Source: Tateyamaria sp. syn59
GTDB lineage: Bacteria; Pseudomonadota; Alphaproteobacteria; Rhodobacterales; Rhodobacteraceae
Length of the DNA stretch: 64,000 nucleotides
Direction of reading: 5' to 3'
NCBI RefSeq assembly: GCF_007995245.1
Contig: NZ_VCBA01000001.1
Location: 387,730 to 451,729, forward strand
This document shows positions 35,660 to 45,154 of the stretch, one piece after another (position 1 is the first letter of the stretch; every line of letters begins with the position of its first letter). The notes under the pieces were generated by a model. The model was not told the origin of the DNA and ran no database searches. It saw only the letters and a list, made by a program, of their open reading frames with translations. Position numbers and translations under genes: made by a program.

Positions 35660-36544
35660 GCCTCATCCCTTCGTTGCCCGCGAACGCCGCGCGGGCGCTT
35701 GACGGCGCAACTGCCGCGCGGACGTCTGCGGCAGTCGTTGTGTAATCATTTGCCCGGGAACGATTCGTCCAAAACCCGTTCCTTGTTCGCCGTTGCGCAC
35801 CATTTCAGGAAATCTTTCAGGATTGACGACAGTTCGTGAACGTATGTTATTCAAAAAGTGCTACAACCCAGGCTGGTTAACATCGGTTAACTGTTTCTAT
35901 GCCAGAAACTCGACGTTGAAATTGCCGACTCTCCGGAAGTCACTGAAATTCTTTCTGTGCAAGTGCTTAAGCGATAATTCGCGCATACGTTTAAGTATGC
36001 TGTCTTAACTGTTTCAACTCTTGGTGGTGACACTGTTCGCCATAGGGGCGACACTGCTGTGCAGATTGAGGCAATGCTGACTTTTTTCAGACATTTTTCC
36101 CTTTTTTTGCCTCAACTGTGTCCGTAAGAACAATATTGCCCAACTGGGGGGCGATGTCTGTAGGTCAAGGGGGCGACCGCACAACACGCACTGGAAAAGT
36201 GCGGGAAATGTGTGTTCGCTGAGGTTGCGGAAGCAACATCTGATGCATGTGCGCGTCGGGCTATGCGCTCGTCCGCGCTGCTCTGTGAACCTTCATTTTC
36301 CCTCATTTTCGGATGGCACATGTGCGGGTCGCCCAGTGTCCGACCGCATCGCCGTCCTCCGGGCATCGAGTGAGTGAATGATGGAGACGTGTCCATGTGC
36401 CGGCCCAAGCAAAACAAAAGGTCAAATACCATCGCTGCAGGCCCGAGTGCCGCAGGGCAAGGCGTGCACGTGTCCTCTGTTCATTCTGTGTTGTTTTCGG
36501 TCGCGTTTCGTGCTGCGCGCAACCCTGCCTAGGAGGCCTGGCCC
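35660..36544 (+). other. Long non-coding stretch upstream of the giant RTX gene
   Basis: No convincing gene is seen in these 885 bases; the short frames lack ribosome-binding sites and codon bias. The part from about 35800 to 36130 is much richer in A and T than the surroundings. It holds a hairpin GCATAC-GTTTAA-GTATGC (35983-36000), an inverted repeat TTGAGGCA/TGCCTCAA (36066-36073 and 36108-36115) around a T-rich loop, and a hairpin CGCACT/AGTGCG (36187-36203). The strong ribosome-binding site AGGAGG of the next gene is at about 36532. It is probably a long 5' leader or regulatory region. Confidence 0.5.
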
Positions 36545-39500
36545 ATGACCAAGTTTATTGATTTCAACAATCTGCCCGCGGGTACGGTGATTGATGACGA
36601 GTTTTCGGCGCAGGGTGTGACCGTTTCCGCAGCAGGTGGCTCGGGCAAGGCAATGATCTTTGACACGGCCGATCCGACGGGGGGCGACAGTGATCTGCGG
36701 ACGACAAACCTGGGCAAGGCGCTGATCATCTCAGAAGATGGTGACCGCAATGATCCCGACGATAATGCGAATGGCGGTAAGCTCAACTTCGTCTTTGATG
36801 ACCCGTCGTCGGTCAACCGCCTGACGTTTCTTGACATCGAAGAAGGCGCGCGGGTCAAGTTTTTTGATGCCGACGGGCGTCTGATCAAATCGGTCGCCGT
36901 CGACGATACGGATGACAACGGCCAGGCCATTGTTGATTTCGATGTCCATGGTGTGACGCAGATGGAGGTCACACTGAGCGGCTCGGGTGCGATCGACAAC
37001 CTCGTGTTCGACACGACCGGCGACGGCGTGGTCGAGGGCGACAATGACGCCAATCTGATCGACGCAGACTACGCGGATGACCCGGACGGTGACATGATCG
37101 ACGCAGGCGATGCGCTGCTGCCGGGTGAGGGGCCGGATGACGACATCGTAGACGCGTTGGGTGGCGATGACACGATCAAGTCCGGCGACGCGGATGACGA
37201 GGTTTATGCCGGGTCCGGTAATGACAGCGTGCTGGGCGGCGACGGGGACGACCTGATTTTCGGCGACAGCAACTATGCCGGTCCGGGTGCAGGTGTATCC
37301 CAGCGCGAAGTGTTCGAATGGGAGAAGTCACCCTTCGGCGATGGCAATCATCTGGGCAATTTCACGCAAGACACCGGCAATGTCGAGGTGTCGTTTAAGA
37401 TCCTATCGCAGTCAAACGTGTCGCGCACGATCCAGTCCAATGACGACCAGAACGTGTCGAACATTGATGGTGACGGCAACCGGATCGACGACAACAGCTC
37501 TCTTGACAACGTGCTGAATGGCAACGGCAATTCAGCCGACTACGAGCTTTCATTCTCGAACCCGGTCGAGGACGTGTCATTCCGTATCAACGACATCGAC
37601 GGCGACGGTGTCGTGCGCATCAAGGCTTATGATGCCGCCGGACAGCAGATCTTCGTCAATCTTGAGGGCGGCGACAGGCTGACCCTGAAAGACACAGATG
37701 GTGTTGCGGGCAACGACACTGCGGACAGCAACGGTGGTTATCTGGCCGACACGTCTGACGAATACTCGGTGCTGGTCAGCATTCCGGGCCCGGTGGCCCG
37801 CATCGTGATCGAGCATGACCAGGACGGCGGCAACAACTCCGGTATCAACATCACCGACGTCTATTTCGATGCGCCCATCGTTGATGATGGCGCGGCGGGC
37901 AACGACGTGCTGCAGGGCGGCGCGGGCGATGACACGATCTTTGGCGAGGACGGTGATGACACGCTGAAGGGCGAGGATGACGACGACAGCCTGGTCGGCG
38001 GGGACGGCGCTGATCGCCTCGAAGGCGGTAAGGGCAATGACACGCTGGATGGCGGTGCCGATGACGATATGGTGTTTGGCGCGGGCGGCGATGATGTCAT
38101 CATCGGCGGCGCGGGCGATGACCTGCTGGACGGTGGCGCGGATGCCGACACGATCTTTGGCGGTGCAGGCGACACGGTTGACGGCGGTGCCGATGGGTTC
38201 AACAGCGACCCGCTGCTGAACACGGACAGGGATGTGCTGGACCTGACGGGTCAGGGGCCGTTCTTCCTCGACAACGTGACGACGGACAGCAATGGCAACG
38301 GCATCAACGGTACGGTGGTTTTTGTCGATGGTGACGGCAATCCGAACGGGTTGACCATCGCCTTTACCGAGATCGAAGAGGTCATCGGAGACGAGATCAA
38401 CCGTGGACCTGACGCTGTGGATGACACAGCGACAGTGGACGAGGACGGCAGCGTCGACATCAACGTGCTGGGCAATGACAGCGATCCCGACAGCGGCGAT
38501 GTCATAAGTGTGACCGACGCCACCTCGCCCGATGGTGATGTCGTCATCAATGCCGACGGCACCTTGACGTTCAGCCCGAATGAAAACTTCAACGGTCCGA
38601 CAACGATCACCTACACGATCTCTGACGGGAACGGTGGTGAGGACACGGCGACGGTCAGTGTCACGGTAAACCCGGTGAATGACGCACCTGATGCCGTCAA
38701 CGACACAGCCACGACGGATGAGGACACGGCCGTCACCATTGACGCGTTGCTGAACGACACGGACGTGGACGGCGATGCGCTCACGATCACAGGGGCATCT
38801 GTGCCAGCGGATCAGGGCACCGTGAGCGTTGTGGACAACAAGCTGTTCTACACGCCTGCGCCGAACTTCAATGGCGATGCGACCATTTCCTACTCCATCT
38901 CGGACGGGAATGGTGGCACCGACACAGCCGAGGTCACTGTCACCGTGACCCCGGTGAATGACGATCCGGTTGCCGTTGATGATCTGGCCGACACGATGGA
39001 AGACGAGGCGGTTGTCATCGACCTGATCGGCAACGACACCGATGTGGATGGCGACACGCTTAGCTTGGCCTCTGTTTCAGTTCCGGCGGATCAGGGCAGC
39101 GTGGTCGACAATGGCGACGGCACGGTCACCTTTACGCCCGCGCCGAACTTCAACGGCACAGCGACCATCGACTACACCGTATCCGACGGCCAGGGCGGCA
39201 CGGCTGACGGGCAAGCCATCGTCGGCGTTGGGGCTGTCAATGACGGTCCGACGGCGGTTGATGACACGGCGAGCACGGACGAAGACACGCCTGTCACCAT
39301 CGACGTGTTGGCCAATGACACCGACCTTGATGGCGACGCATTGACCATCACGGGTGCGACTGTCCCTGCCGACCAGGGCACCGTTGAGATTGTCGATAAC
39401 AAGCTGCTCTTCACGCCCGCCGAGAACTTCAACGGCGATGCGACCATCAGCTATGCGATCAGCGATGGGCATGGCGGTACAAGCTCTGCAGAGGTTGCGG

Positions 39501-42262
39501 TTACCGTGAACCCTGTGAACGACGATCCTGTGGCCGTCGACGACATCGAGACCACGGACGAAGATGTTGCGGTTGTTGTTGATCTTCTGGGCAACGACAC
39601 GGATGTCGATGGCGACACGCTCAGCCTTGGGACCGTAAGCGTTGATCCGACCGAAGGGTCTGTCGTTGACAACGGCGATGGGACAGTGACCTTCACCCCT
39701 GCGCCGAATTTCAACGGCCCCGCCACGATCACCTATACCGTCATCGACGGAAACGGAGGCGAGGATACAGGCGAAGCCGTCGTGTCTGTTGGCGCCGTCA
39801 ATGACGGTCCGGTGGCCGAGGATGACACGGCAACGACTGATGAAGACACCGAAGTCACCATCGACGTGGTCGCCAACGACACCGATGCCGACGGCGACGA
39901 TCTGACGGTCATTTCAGCCGTCGTGCCGCCGGAGCAGGGCTCGGTGGAGATCGTGGACAACAAAGTGGTATTCACGCCCGCTGAGAACTTCAACGGCGAT
40001 GCGACGATCACGTACACAATCTCAGACGGGAATGGTGGCACGGATGTGGGCGAAGTGGCGGTTACGGTCACGCCGGTCAACGACGCGCCCGAAGCCGTGG
40101 ATGATGCCGCCACCACGCCGTTCAACACGGAAGTGACCGTCAACCTTCTTGCCAACGACACGGATGTGGATGGCGACACGCTGCGCGTGACCGAGGCGAC
40201 ATCGGCCGATGGCAGCGTCCGCATCAACACTGACGGGACGCTGACCTTTACCCCGACCGATGGGTTCGAAGGGGATGCGGTGATCGACTACACGATCACG
40301 GATGATCAGGGTGGCTTTGACACTGCGCAAGTCGTCGTGACGGTCGAGCCGAACCCGTTGGACGGCATCGTTGAGGGTACGGACGAAGGCGAGCTGATCG
40401 ACGAGACCTATGAGGGCGATCCCGAAGGCGACAAGGTTGACAGCGGGGACAACATCTTTTCCGACGATCCCGCAGATGAAGATGACGACATCATCGAAGC
40501 GGGCGGCGGCAACGACACGATCATTGCCGGGCAGGGCGACGATGTGGTCGACGGCGGTGACGGCGATGACCTTATCGACACCGGCAACGGCGATCTGAAG
40601 CCTGACCTTGGGTTCCCCAACGACGACGGCACGCCTGTGCCGGGCTTCCCATTCGGCTTCCCTGCAGATGAAGATCCCGACGACGACCTCGACTTTGTAG
40701 ATGGTGGTGCGGGCAACGACACGATCAGCACCGGCGACGATGCCGACACGATCATCGGTGGCGCGGGCAACGACGTGATCGACGGTGGCATCGACGATGA
40801 CGAGATTTCAGGCGACGAGGGCGCGGATCGCATTGTCGGCGGTGAGGGCAATGACCTCATCAAGGGCGGCATTGGCGACGACACGATCTATGCCGGGAAC
40901 GATCCCGAACTGGGCCTTGATCGGCTGAATATCGAGGATGATGGCTCAAACCCGTTCTTCCCGGCAGACCCACGTCCTGACAACGGTAGGGACACGGTGT
41001 TCGGTGGCGACGGCAACGACCTGATCTTTGGCGCGGACGACGATGACGCGCTTTATGGCGAAGAAGGCGACGACACCATCGACGGGGGCATCGACGATGA
41101 CCTGATCGACGGCGGTATCGGCAATGACAGCCTGCTGGGCGGTAAGGGAAATGACACTATCGATGGTGGTGACGGTGATGACTTTATCGACGGGGGCCGC
41201 AACGCGGACACGCTGAACGGTGGTGACGGCAACGACACCATCCTGGGCGAAAACGGCGCTGACTCCATTGATGGCGGTGCTGGCAACGACCTGATTGATG
41301 GCGGCACCGGTGATGACACGCTGAAAGGCGGCGCAGGCGACGATCGGATCCTTGGATCCACCGGCGACGACGTGATTAACGGTGGTGATGGTGCGGACAC
41401 GATTGACGGCGGCAATGGTGGCGCAGACATCATGTCCGGTGGCGCCGACGAAGACCTGTTCATCAACGTCGATGCCGGGGAATTTGTCGACGGCAACGAA
41501 GAGGTCACAACCGGCCGCGACTTTGACACGCTGGACCTGCGCGGCTCGGCGCCGCCCAATGGGTCGCTTCAGGTGGTCGAAGACTTCCCCGGCGCGGAAA
41601 GCGGTGTGGTCAACTATTTCGATCAGAACGGTGATCCTGCCGGTCAGCTGACCTATCAGAATATCGAAAACATCATTCCCTGCTTTACGCCCGGCACGCT
41701 GATCGCGACGCCTGTCGGCGAACGCCTGGTCGAGGACCTGAAAGTCGGTGATCGGATCATCACCCGCGACAACGGCATCCAGGAAATCCGCTGGGTCGGT
41801 CACCGTGAGATGTCCGGAGAAGAGCTGGCCGATGCGGCACACCTGCGTCCGGTTCTGATCCAGCAAGGCGCTCTGGGCAAGGGCTTGCCGGAACGTGACA
41901 TGCTGGTGTCGCCGCAACACCGGGTGCTCGTCGCCGACAAGAAGGCAGCGCTGTACTTTGATGAGAGCGAGGTTCTGGTCGCGGCCAAGCACCTGACGGG
42001 CATGGATGGCATCGACGTTGTGGACGTGTCGCACACGACTTACATCCACGTGATGTTCGACCAGCACGAAGTGATCCTGTCGGACGGCGCATGGACTGAG
42101 AGTTTCCAGCCCGGCGACATGACACTGGGCGCGATGGGCGAAACGCAGCGGGCCGAGATCCTCGAACTGTTCCCCGAACTGGAGACAGTGGACGGTATTG
42201 CCAGCTACGCATCCGCCCGTCGGAGCCTTAAAAAACACGAGGCAAAGCTGCTCACCCAGTAA
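36545..42262 (+). CDS. Giant RTX/cadherin-like repeat protein with C-terminal Hint domain
   Basis: This 1905-residue acidic protein has no N-terminal signal, so type I secretion from its C-terminal region is likely. Order of parts: a beta-rich N-terminal domain (1-158), RTX repeats (159-240), a second beta-rich domain (241-450), RTX repeats (450-555), seven cadherin-like tandem repeats (619-1270), a long RTX block (1272-1645), and a Hint domain from Cys1713 (CFTPGTLIATP) to the end, with LVSPQHRVLV and RWVGHREM. The C-terminal His-Asn needed for splicing is replaced by a GAWTESFQPGD segment, so cleavage at Cys1713 seems more likely than splicing. It is probably a calcium-stabilised surface adhesin or biofilm matrix protein. 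Confidence 0.92.
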   Translation: MTKFIDFNNLPAGTVIDDEFSAQGVTVSAAGGSGKAMIFDTADPTGGDSDLRTTNLGKALIISEDGDRNDPDDNANGGKLNFVFDDPSSVNRLTFLDIEEGARVKFFDADGRLIKSVAVDDTDDNGQAIVDFDVHGVTQMEVTLSGSGAIDNLVFDTTGDGVVEGDNDANLIDADYADDPDGDMIDAGDALLPGEGPDDDIVDALGGDDTIKSGDADDEVYAGSGNDSVLGGDGDDLIFGDSNYAGPGAGVSQREVFEWEKSPFGDGNHLGNFTQDTGNVEVSFKILSQSNVSRTIQSNDDQNVSNIDGDGNRIDDNSSLDNVLNGNGNSADYELSFSNPVEDVSFRINDIDGDGVVRIKAYDAAGQQIFVNLEGGDRLTLKDTDGVAGNDTADSNGGYLADTSDEYSVLVSIPGPVARIVIEHDQDGGNNSGINITDVYFDAPIVDDGAAGNDVLQGGAGDDTIFGEDGDDTLKGEDDDDSLVGGDGADRLEGGKGNDTLDGGADDDMVFGAGGDDVIIGGAGDDLLDGGADADTIFGGAGDTVDGGADGFNSDPLLNTDRDVLDLTGQGPFFLDNVTTDSNGNGINGTVVFVDGDGNPNGLTIAFTEIEEVIGDEINRGPDAVDDTATVDEDGSVDINVLGNDSDPDSGDVISVTDATSPDGDVVINADGTLTFSPNENFNGPTTITYTISDGNGGEDTATVSVTVNPVNDAPDAVNDTATTDEDTAVTIDALLNDTDVDGDALTITGASVPADQGTVSVVDNKLFYTPAPNFNGDATISYSISDGNGGTDTAEVTVTVTPVNDDPVAVDDLADTMEDEAVVIDLIGNDTDVDGDTLSLASVSVPADQGSVVDNGDGTVTFTPAPNFNGTATIDYTVSDGQGGTADGQAIVGVGAVNDGPTAVDDTASTDEDTPVTIDVLANDTDLDGDALTITGATVPADQGTVEIVDNKLLFTPAENFNGDATISYAISDGHGGTSSAEVAVTVNPVNDDPVAVDDIETTDEDVAVVVDLLGNDTDVDGDTLSLGTVSVDPTEGSVVDNGDGTVTFTPAPNFNGPATITYTVIDGNGGEDTGEAVVSVGAVNDGPVAEDDTATTDEDTEVTIDVVANDTDADGDDLTVISAVVPPEQGSVEIVDNKVVFTPAENFNGDATITYTISDGNGGTDVGEVAVTVTPVNDAPEAVDDAATTPFNTEVTVNLLANDTDVDGDTLRVTEATSADGSVRINTDGTLTFTPTDGFEGDAVIDYTITDDQGGFDTAQVVVTVEPNPLDGIVEGTDEGELIDETYEGDPEGDKVDSGDNIFSDDPADEDDDIIEAGGGNDTIIAGQGDDVVDGGDGDDLIDTGNGDLKPDLGFPNDDGTPVPGFPFGFPADEDPDDDLDFVDGGAGNDTISTGDDADTIIGGAGNDVIDGGIDDDEISGDEGADRIVGGEGNDLIKGGIGDDTIYAGNDPELGLDRLNIEDDGSNPFFPADPRPDNGRDTVFGGDGNDLIFGADDDDALYGEEGDDTIDGGIDDDLIDGGIGNDSLLGGKGNDTIDGGDGDDFIDGGRNADTLNGGDGNDTILGENGADSIDGGAGNDLIDGGTGDDTLKGGAGDDRILGSTGDDVINGGDGADTIDGGNGGADIMSGGADEDLFINVDAGEFVDGNEEVTTGRDFDTLDLRGSAPPNGSLQVVEDFPGAESGVVNYFDQNGDPAGQLTYQNIENIIPCFTPGTLIATPVGERLVEDLKVGDRIITRDNGIQEIRWVGHREMSGEELADAAHLRPVLIQQGALGKGLPERDMLVSPQHRVLVADKKAALYFDESEVLVAAKHLTGMDGIDVVDVSHTTYIHVMFDQHEVILSDGAWTESFQPGDMTLGAMGETQRAEILELFPELETVDGIASYASARRSLKKHEAKLLTQ
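38399..40354 (+). repeat. Seven tandem cadherin-like repeats in A-B alternation
   Basis: Repeats begin at 38399, 38678, 38957, 39239, 39518, 39800 and 40079, and measure 279 or 282 bases. Repeats 2, 4 and 6 share VDNKL(V)xFTPAENFNG-type sequence and are all 279 bases. Repeats 3 and 5 share DNGDGTVTFTPAPNFNG and are 282 bases. Repeats 1 and 7 share a third type (INADGTLTF and INTDGTLTF). The arrangement is therefore C-A-B-A-B-A-C. Confidence 0.88.
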
Positions 42263-42575
42263 GGGCCGCCTGGGAAAACAATCGAATCATGCAGCTCCTC
42301 CGCGATCTTTCGCGGGGGTGCAGGAAACGGGGCAGTGGGGGCTGTGCCCGTTTCTTGTGTTCAATGACCTCGATTCGGGCAGATTGTTTCCGTGACGCTA
42401 CCGTATGGTGCCGCAATGCGGCATCGTTACGTCACAAAGGCGGTCAGGTTTACTATTTCTGCCTTTTTCCCCCTGAATTTTCGCCTCATTTGAATTAAAC
42501 CGACGGCTCGGGTGTTAGATCTGTGGGGGCAGGTCACTGCCCAGTTAACTCGTACGTCTTCAAGAGGCAGCTGCC
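42263..42575 (+). other. Non-coding gap between the two RTX-Hint genes
   Basis: This 313-base stretch holds a terminator hairpin at its start, a TGCCGC-AAT-GCGGCA inverted repeat near 42410, an A/T-rich part (about 42450-42500), and a palindrome over the next ribosome-binding site. No gene is seen. It likely contains a separate promoter for the second RTX gene. Confidence 0.5.
42324..42354 (+). terminator. Terminator hairpin after the giant RTX gene
   Basis: GAAACGGGG pairs with CCCGTTTC (one bulged G) around a G-rich loop and is followed by TTGTGTTC. It lies about 60 bases after the stop. Confidence 0.6.
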
Positions 42576-44447
42576 ATGGCTAACATCAACGGAACGTCCA
42601 ACAACGACACCCTGCAAGGGACCAATGACGACGACACGATCCGCGGCTTCAACGGCCAGGACTTGGTGTCGGGCGAAGGTGGCGATGACAGCATCCTTGG
42701 CGGGGGCGGCGACGATACCCTGTTTGGTGATGTGGGCGAGGGCACGGCGCCGGGCAATGATGCCACGCCCCTCGTGATTGCGCGCGGGAACCGGGTCACT
42801 CAAAACAGCCGTGACAACGATCCCGGTGACTCTGCGGTGTATCGCAATGTGGCCCAATTGGAAGATGGCACGCAGGTGTCCGCGCGTCTGGTGCTTGTGT
42901 CGAAATCCGATCCAAACCTGACCGTGGACCTGTCCGGCCCAACCGGTGCCGAGATTCTCATGAACGGCAATGGTAGTGGCGACACCGCAAGCTTCCGCCT
43001 TGAATTCTTTATTCCAAGCAGCCCGAACGCAACCTCCGGCACACCGGTTGCATTGAACTCCACCGCGACGGTCAATGATCTTGACCGGAATAGCCCTGGC
43101 GACCAGGAAGCTGTCACAATCGACGCAAGCAGCTTTACCGCCTTTGCGACCTCCAGCGACTCCGTCCTGAATGTGATTGAAAGCGGGGGGCAGGTGACGG
43201 CCGAAGGGCGCGGCAACAATGACCCCGACGATCAAGAGGCGTGGTTCTCGGCCTCTTTCGAGAACCGGACGTTCATTGAATTCACGCTTGAGGCGCGGTC
43301 GTCCAACTCCGGCTTTTCCTTTTCCGGTGACCTAATTGACGACTCGGTCGTCACACCGATTGAAGCGGGCGATGACACGATTGACGGTGGCACCGGCCAG
43401 GACGTGATTTTTGGCCAGGGCGGCAATGACAGCCTGTCCGGCGGCCAGGGCGATGACGATATTGACGGCGGCGAAGGCAATGATGTGCTGGATGGCGGTC
43501 AAGGCCAGGACGAGCTGATTGGCGGTGCAGGTAACGACACGCTGGTCGGCGGCACTGGTGACGATACCCTGCTGGGTGGTGCGGGCGAAGACCTGATCAC
43601 CCTTGGCCCCGACAACGACAGGGCCGAAGGCGGCACCGGTTCGGACAGGTTTATCTTTGACGGGCTGGGCAACCATAACATCGTCGGTGGCGAAGACGCC
43701 GATGGATCGGACATTGACGTTCTCGACCTGACGGGCGTGCGCGCAAATGTGCTGCCGGATGGCCCGGGTTCGGAATCGGGTACGGTCGAGTTGCTGGATG
43801 AAAACGGCAACGTGGCCCGCCGTGTCACGTACTCCGAGATCGAGCAGATCATCATCTGCTTCACCCCGGGCACGCGCATTGCGACGCCAAGAGGCGAAGT
43901 GCCGGTTGAACAGCTGGAGGCGGGCGACCGCGTCTTTACCCGGGACAACGGGGCGCAACCCCTGCGCTGGGTCGGCCGTCGTGATCTTGGCCCGGAAGAG
44001 ATGCGTGGCAATGACAGCTTCCAGCCGATTTTGATCCGGCGGGGGGCTTTGGGCAAGGGGCTTCCAGAGCGCGACATGCTCGTGTCGCCGCAGCACCGGA
44101 TGCTGGTGAATTCCGACCTGGCCGAGGTGATGTTTGAAGAACGCGAGGTTCTGATCGCGGCCAAGCATTTGACTGGTCTGGACGGCGTGGACCAAGTGCA
44201 AACCGGCGCGGTCAGCTATCTGCACCTGATGTTCGATCAGCACGAGGTTGTGCTGGCCGATGGCGCGTGGTCGGAAAGCTTCCAACCGGGTGATCATTCG
44301 TTGCGCGGCATCGGCGCGGATCAGCGTGTTGAGGTTCTGGAACTGTTCCCCGAACTTGATACGCTTGTCGGTCTCGACAGCTATGGCGCCGCGCGCTTGT
44401 CACTGAAACGGCACGAGGCCCAGATTCTGGTGGATCGACTCAAGTGA
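42576..44447 (+). CDS. RTX protein with C-terminal Hint domain
   Basis: This 623-residue paralogue starts directly with RTX repeats (residues 8-50), has a beta-rich domain (about 55-260), a second RTX block (265-360), and a Hint domain from Cys428 ([11 protein letters not shown]). Its Hint domain matches that of the giant protein, including an identical 18-residue stretch, [18 protein letters not shown], and the same GAWxESFQPGD ending without His-Asn. No Sec signal is seen, so type I secretion is likely. AAGAGG precedes the ATG. It ends in an eight-base overlap with the convergent MobA-like gene. Confidence 0.92.
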   Translation: MANINGTSNNDTLQGTNDDDTIRGFNGQDLVSGEGGDDSILGGGGDDTLFGDVGEGTAPGNDATPLVIARGNRVTQNSRDNDPGDSAVYRNVAQLEDGTQVSARLVLVSKSDPNLTVDLSGPTGAEILMNGNGSGDTASFRLEFFIPSSPNATSGTPVALNSTATVNDLDRNSPGDQEAVTIDASSFTAFATSSDSVLNVIESGGQVTAEGRGNNDPDDQEAWFSASFENRTFIEFTLEARSSNSGFSFSGDLIDDSVVTPIEAGDDTIDGGTGQDVIFGQGGNDSLSGGQGDDDIDGGEGNDVLDGGQGQDELIGGAGNDTLVGGTGDDTLLGGAGEDLITLGPDNDRAEGGTGSDRFIFDGLGNHNIVGGEDADGSDIDVLDLTGVRANVLPDGPGSESGTVELLDENGNVARRVTYSEIEQIIICFTPGTRIATPRGEVPVEQLEAGDRVFTRDNGAQPLRWVGRRDLGPEEMRGNDSFQPILIRRGALGKGLPERDMLVSPQHRMLVNSDLAEVMFEEREVLIAAKHLTGLDGVDQVQTGAVSYLHLMFDQHEVVLADGAWSESFQPGDHSLRGIGADQRVEVLELFPELDTLVGLDSYGAARLSLKRHEAQILVDRLK

Positions 44448-45036
44448 TCAGACGGGCCGCCCGCCAGGCGGCCCAATCCTCCGGCGTGTCGAGGTCGAGG
44501 CGCGCGCGCATATCCGGCAACCGCACAAGTCGCACCCGGTCGCCAGCGGAGGCGACCACGTCGCGCCCTCCATCATCACCGGTCAGCTTTTGCAAGGCTG
44601 GGAAGAGCGCCCGCGCAAAGACGATCGGGTGCCCGCCGCGTCCCTCCCATGTGGAGCCACGCCAGATCAGTGCGTCGGGGTGGGTGTGCACCGCATCCAG
44701 GACAGCGCGCAGATCGGCAGCGGTGATCTCCGGCAGATCGCCAAGCAGCAGCATCGCATGGCTGTGGGTGTCGAGTGTGGCAAAGAGCGTACGAATGCTT
44801 GCGCCCATCCCTTCTGCAGCCCCTGGAACCGGCACAGGCTGCGCGCGTGTGCCCTCAAGACAGGCATAACGCGGATGCGGCGGCGGGGGCAGTGCGACAC
44901 GAATGTCGGAACTGACCGCCTCGGCCACACGGATCTGTCGAGCGAGCAGGGGCTGGCCGTCCACGTCCTCAAGCAGCTTGTCAGCGCCGCGCATGCGCGA
45001 CGACGCACCGGCGGCTAGGATCAGGATCGGCATCAT
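44440..45036 (-). CDS. MobA/MocA-like molybdopterin nucleotidyltransferase
   Basis: This 198-residue protein has the nucleotide-binding signature [19 protein letters not shown] at its start, and [14 protein letters not shown] and [11 protein letters not shown] further on. It belongs to the NTP_transferase_3 family that adds CMP or GMP to molybdopterin. It more closely resembles the MocA (cytidylyl) type linked to xanthine-dehydrogenase-like enzymes. No molybdoenzyme gene is adjacent. The start is the first of two consecutive ATGs. Confidence 0.9.
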   Translation of the reverse strand: MMPILILAAGASSRMRGADKLLEDVDGQPLLARQIRVAEAVSSDIRVALPPPPHPRYACLEGTRAQPVPVPGAAEGMGASIRTLFATLDTHSHAMLLLGDLPEITAADLRAVLDAVHTHPDALIWRGSTWEGRGGHPIVFARALFPALQKLTGDDGGRDVVASAGDRVRLVRLPDMRARLDLDTPEDWAAWRAARLIT

Positions 45037-45154
45037 GGCCGAAGCGTATGTGTCTGGTCAAAGCCCTGCAACACTGGCGATCGCATGACTGCACGCTCCG
45101 GCAAAGCCAGTTTTTGATCGCAGACGTCATTGGCAAGGGTCAGGTCGAGGGACG

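Noticed and set aside
35793-36432. Short frames in the region after tRNA-Leu
   Set aside because: They lack ribosome-binding sites, have poor codon bias and show no recognisable domain.
40946-42238. 430-codon minus-strand frame under the giant RTX gene
   Set aside because: The plus strand encodes clear RTX and Hint motifs; the opposite frame is a by-product of the repeats.
41681-42262. Hint domain as a splicing intein
   Set aside because: The C-terminal His-Asn and a following extein are missing; the protein ends soon after the domain.
43332-44297. 321-codon minus-strand frame in the second RTX gene
   Set aside because: Same reason: it mirrors RTX and Hint coding sequence.
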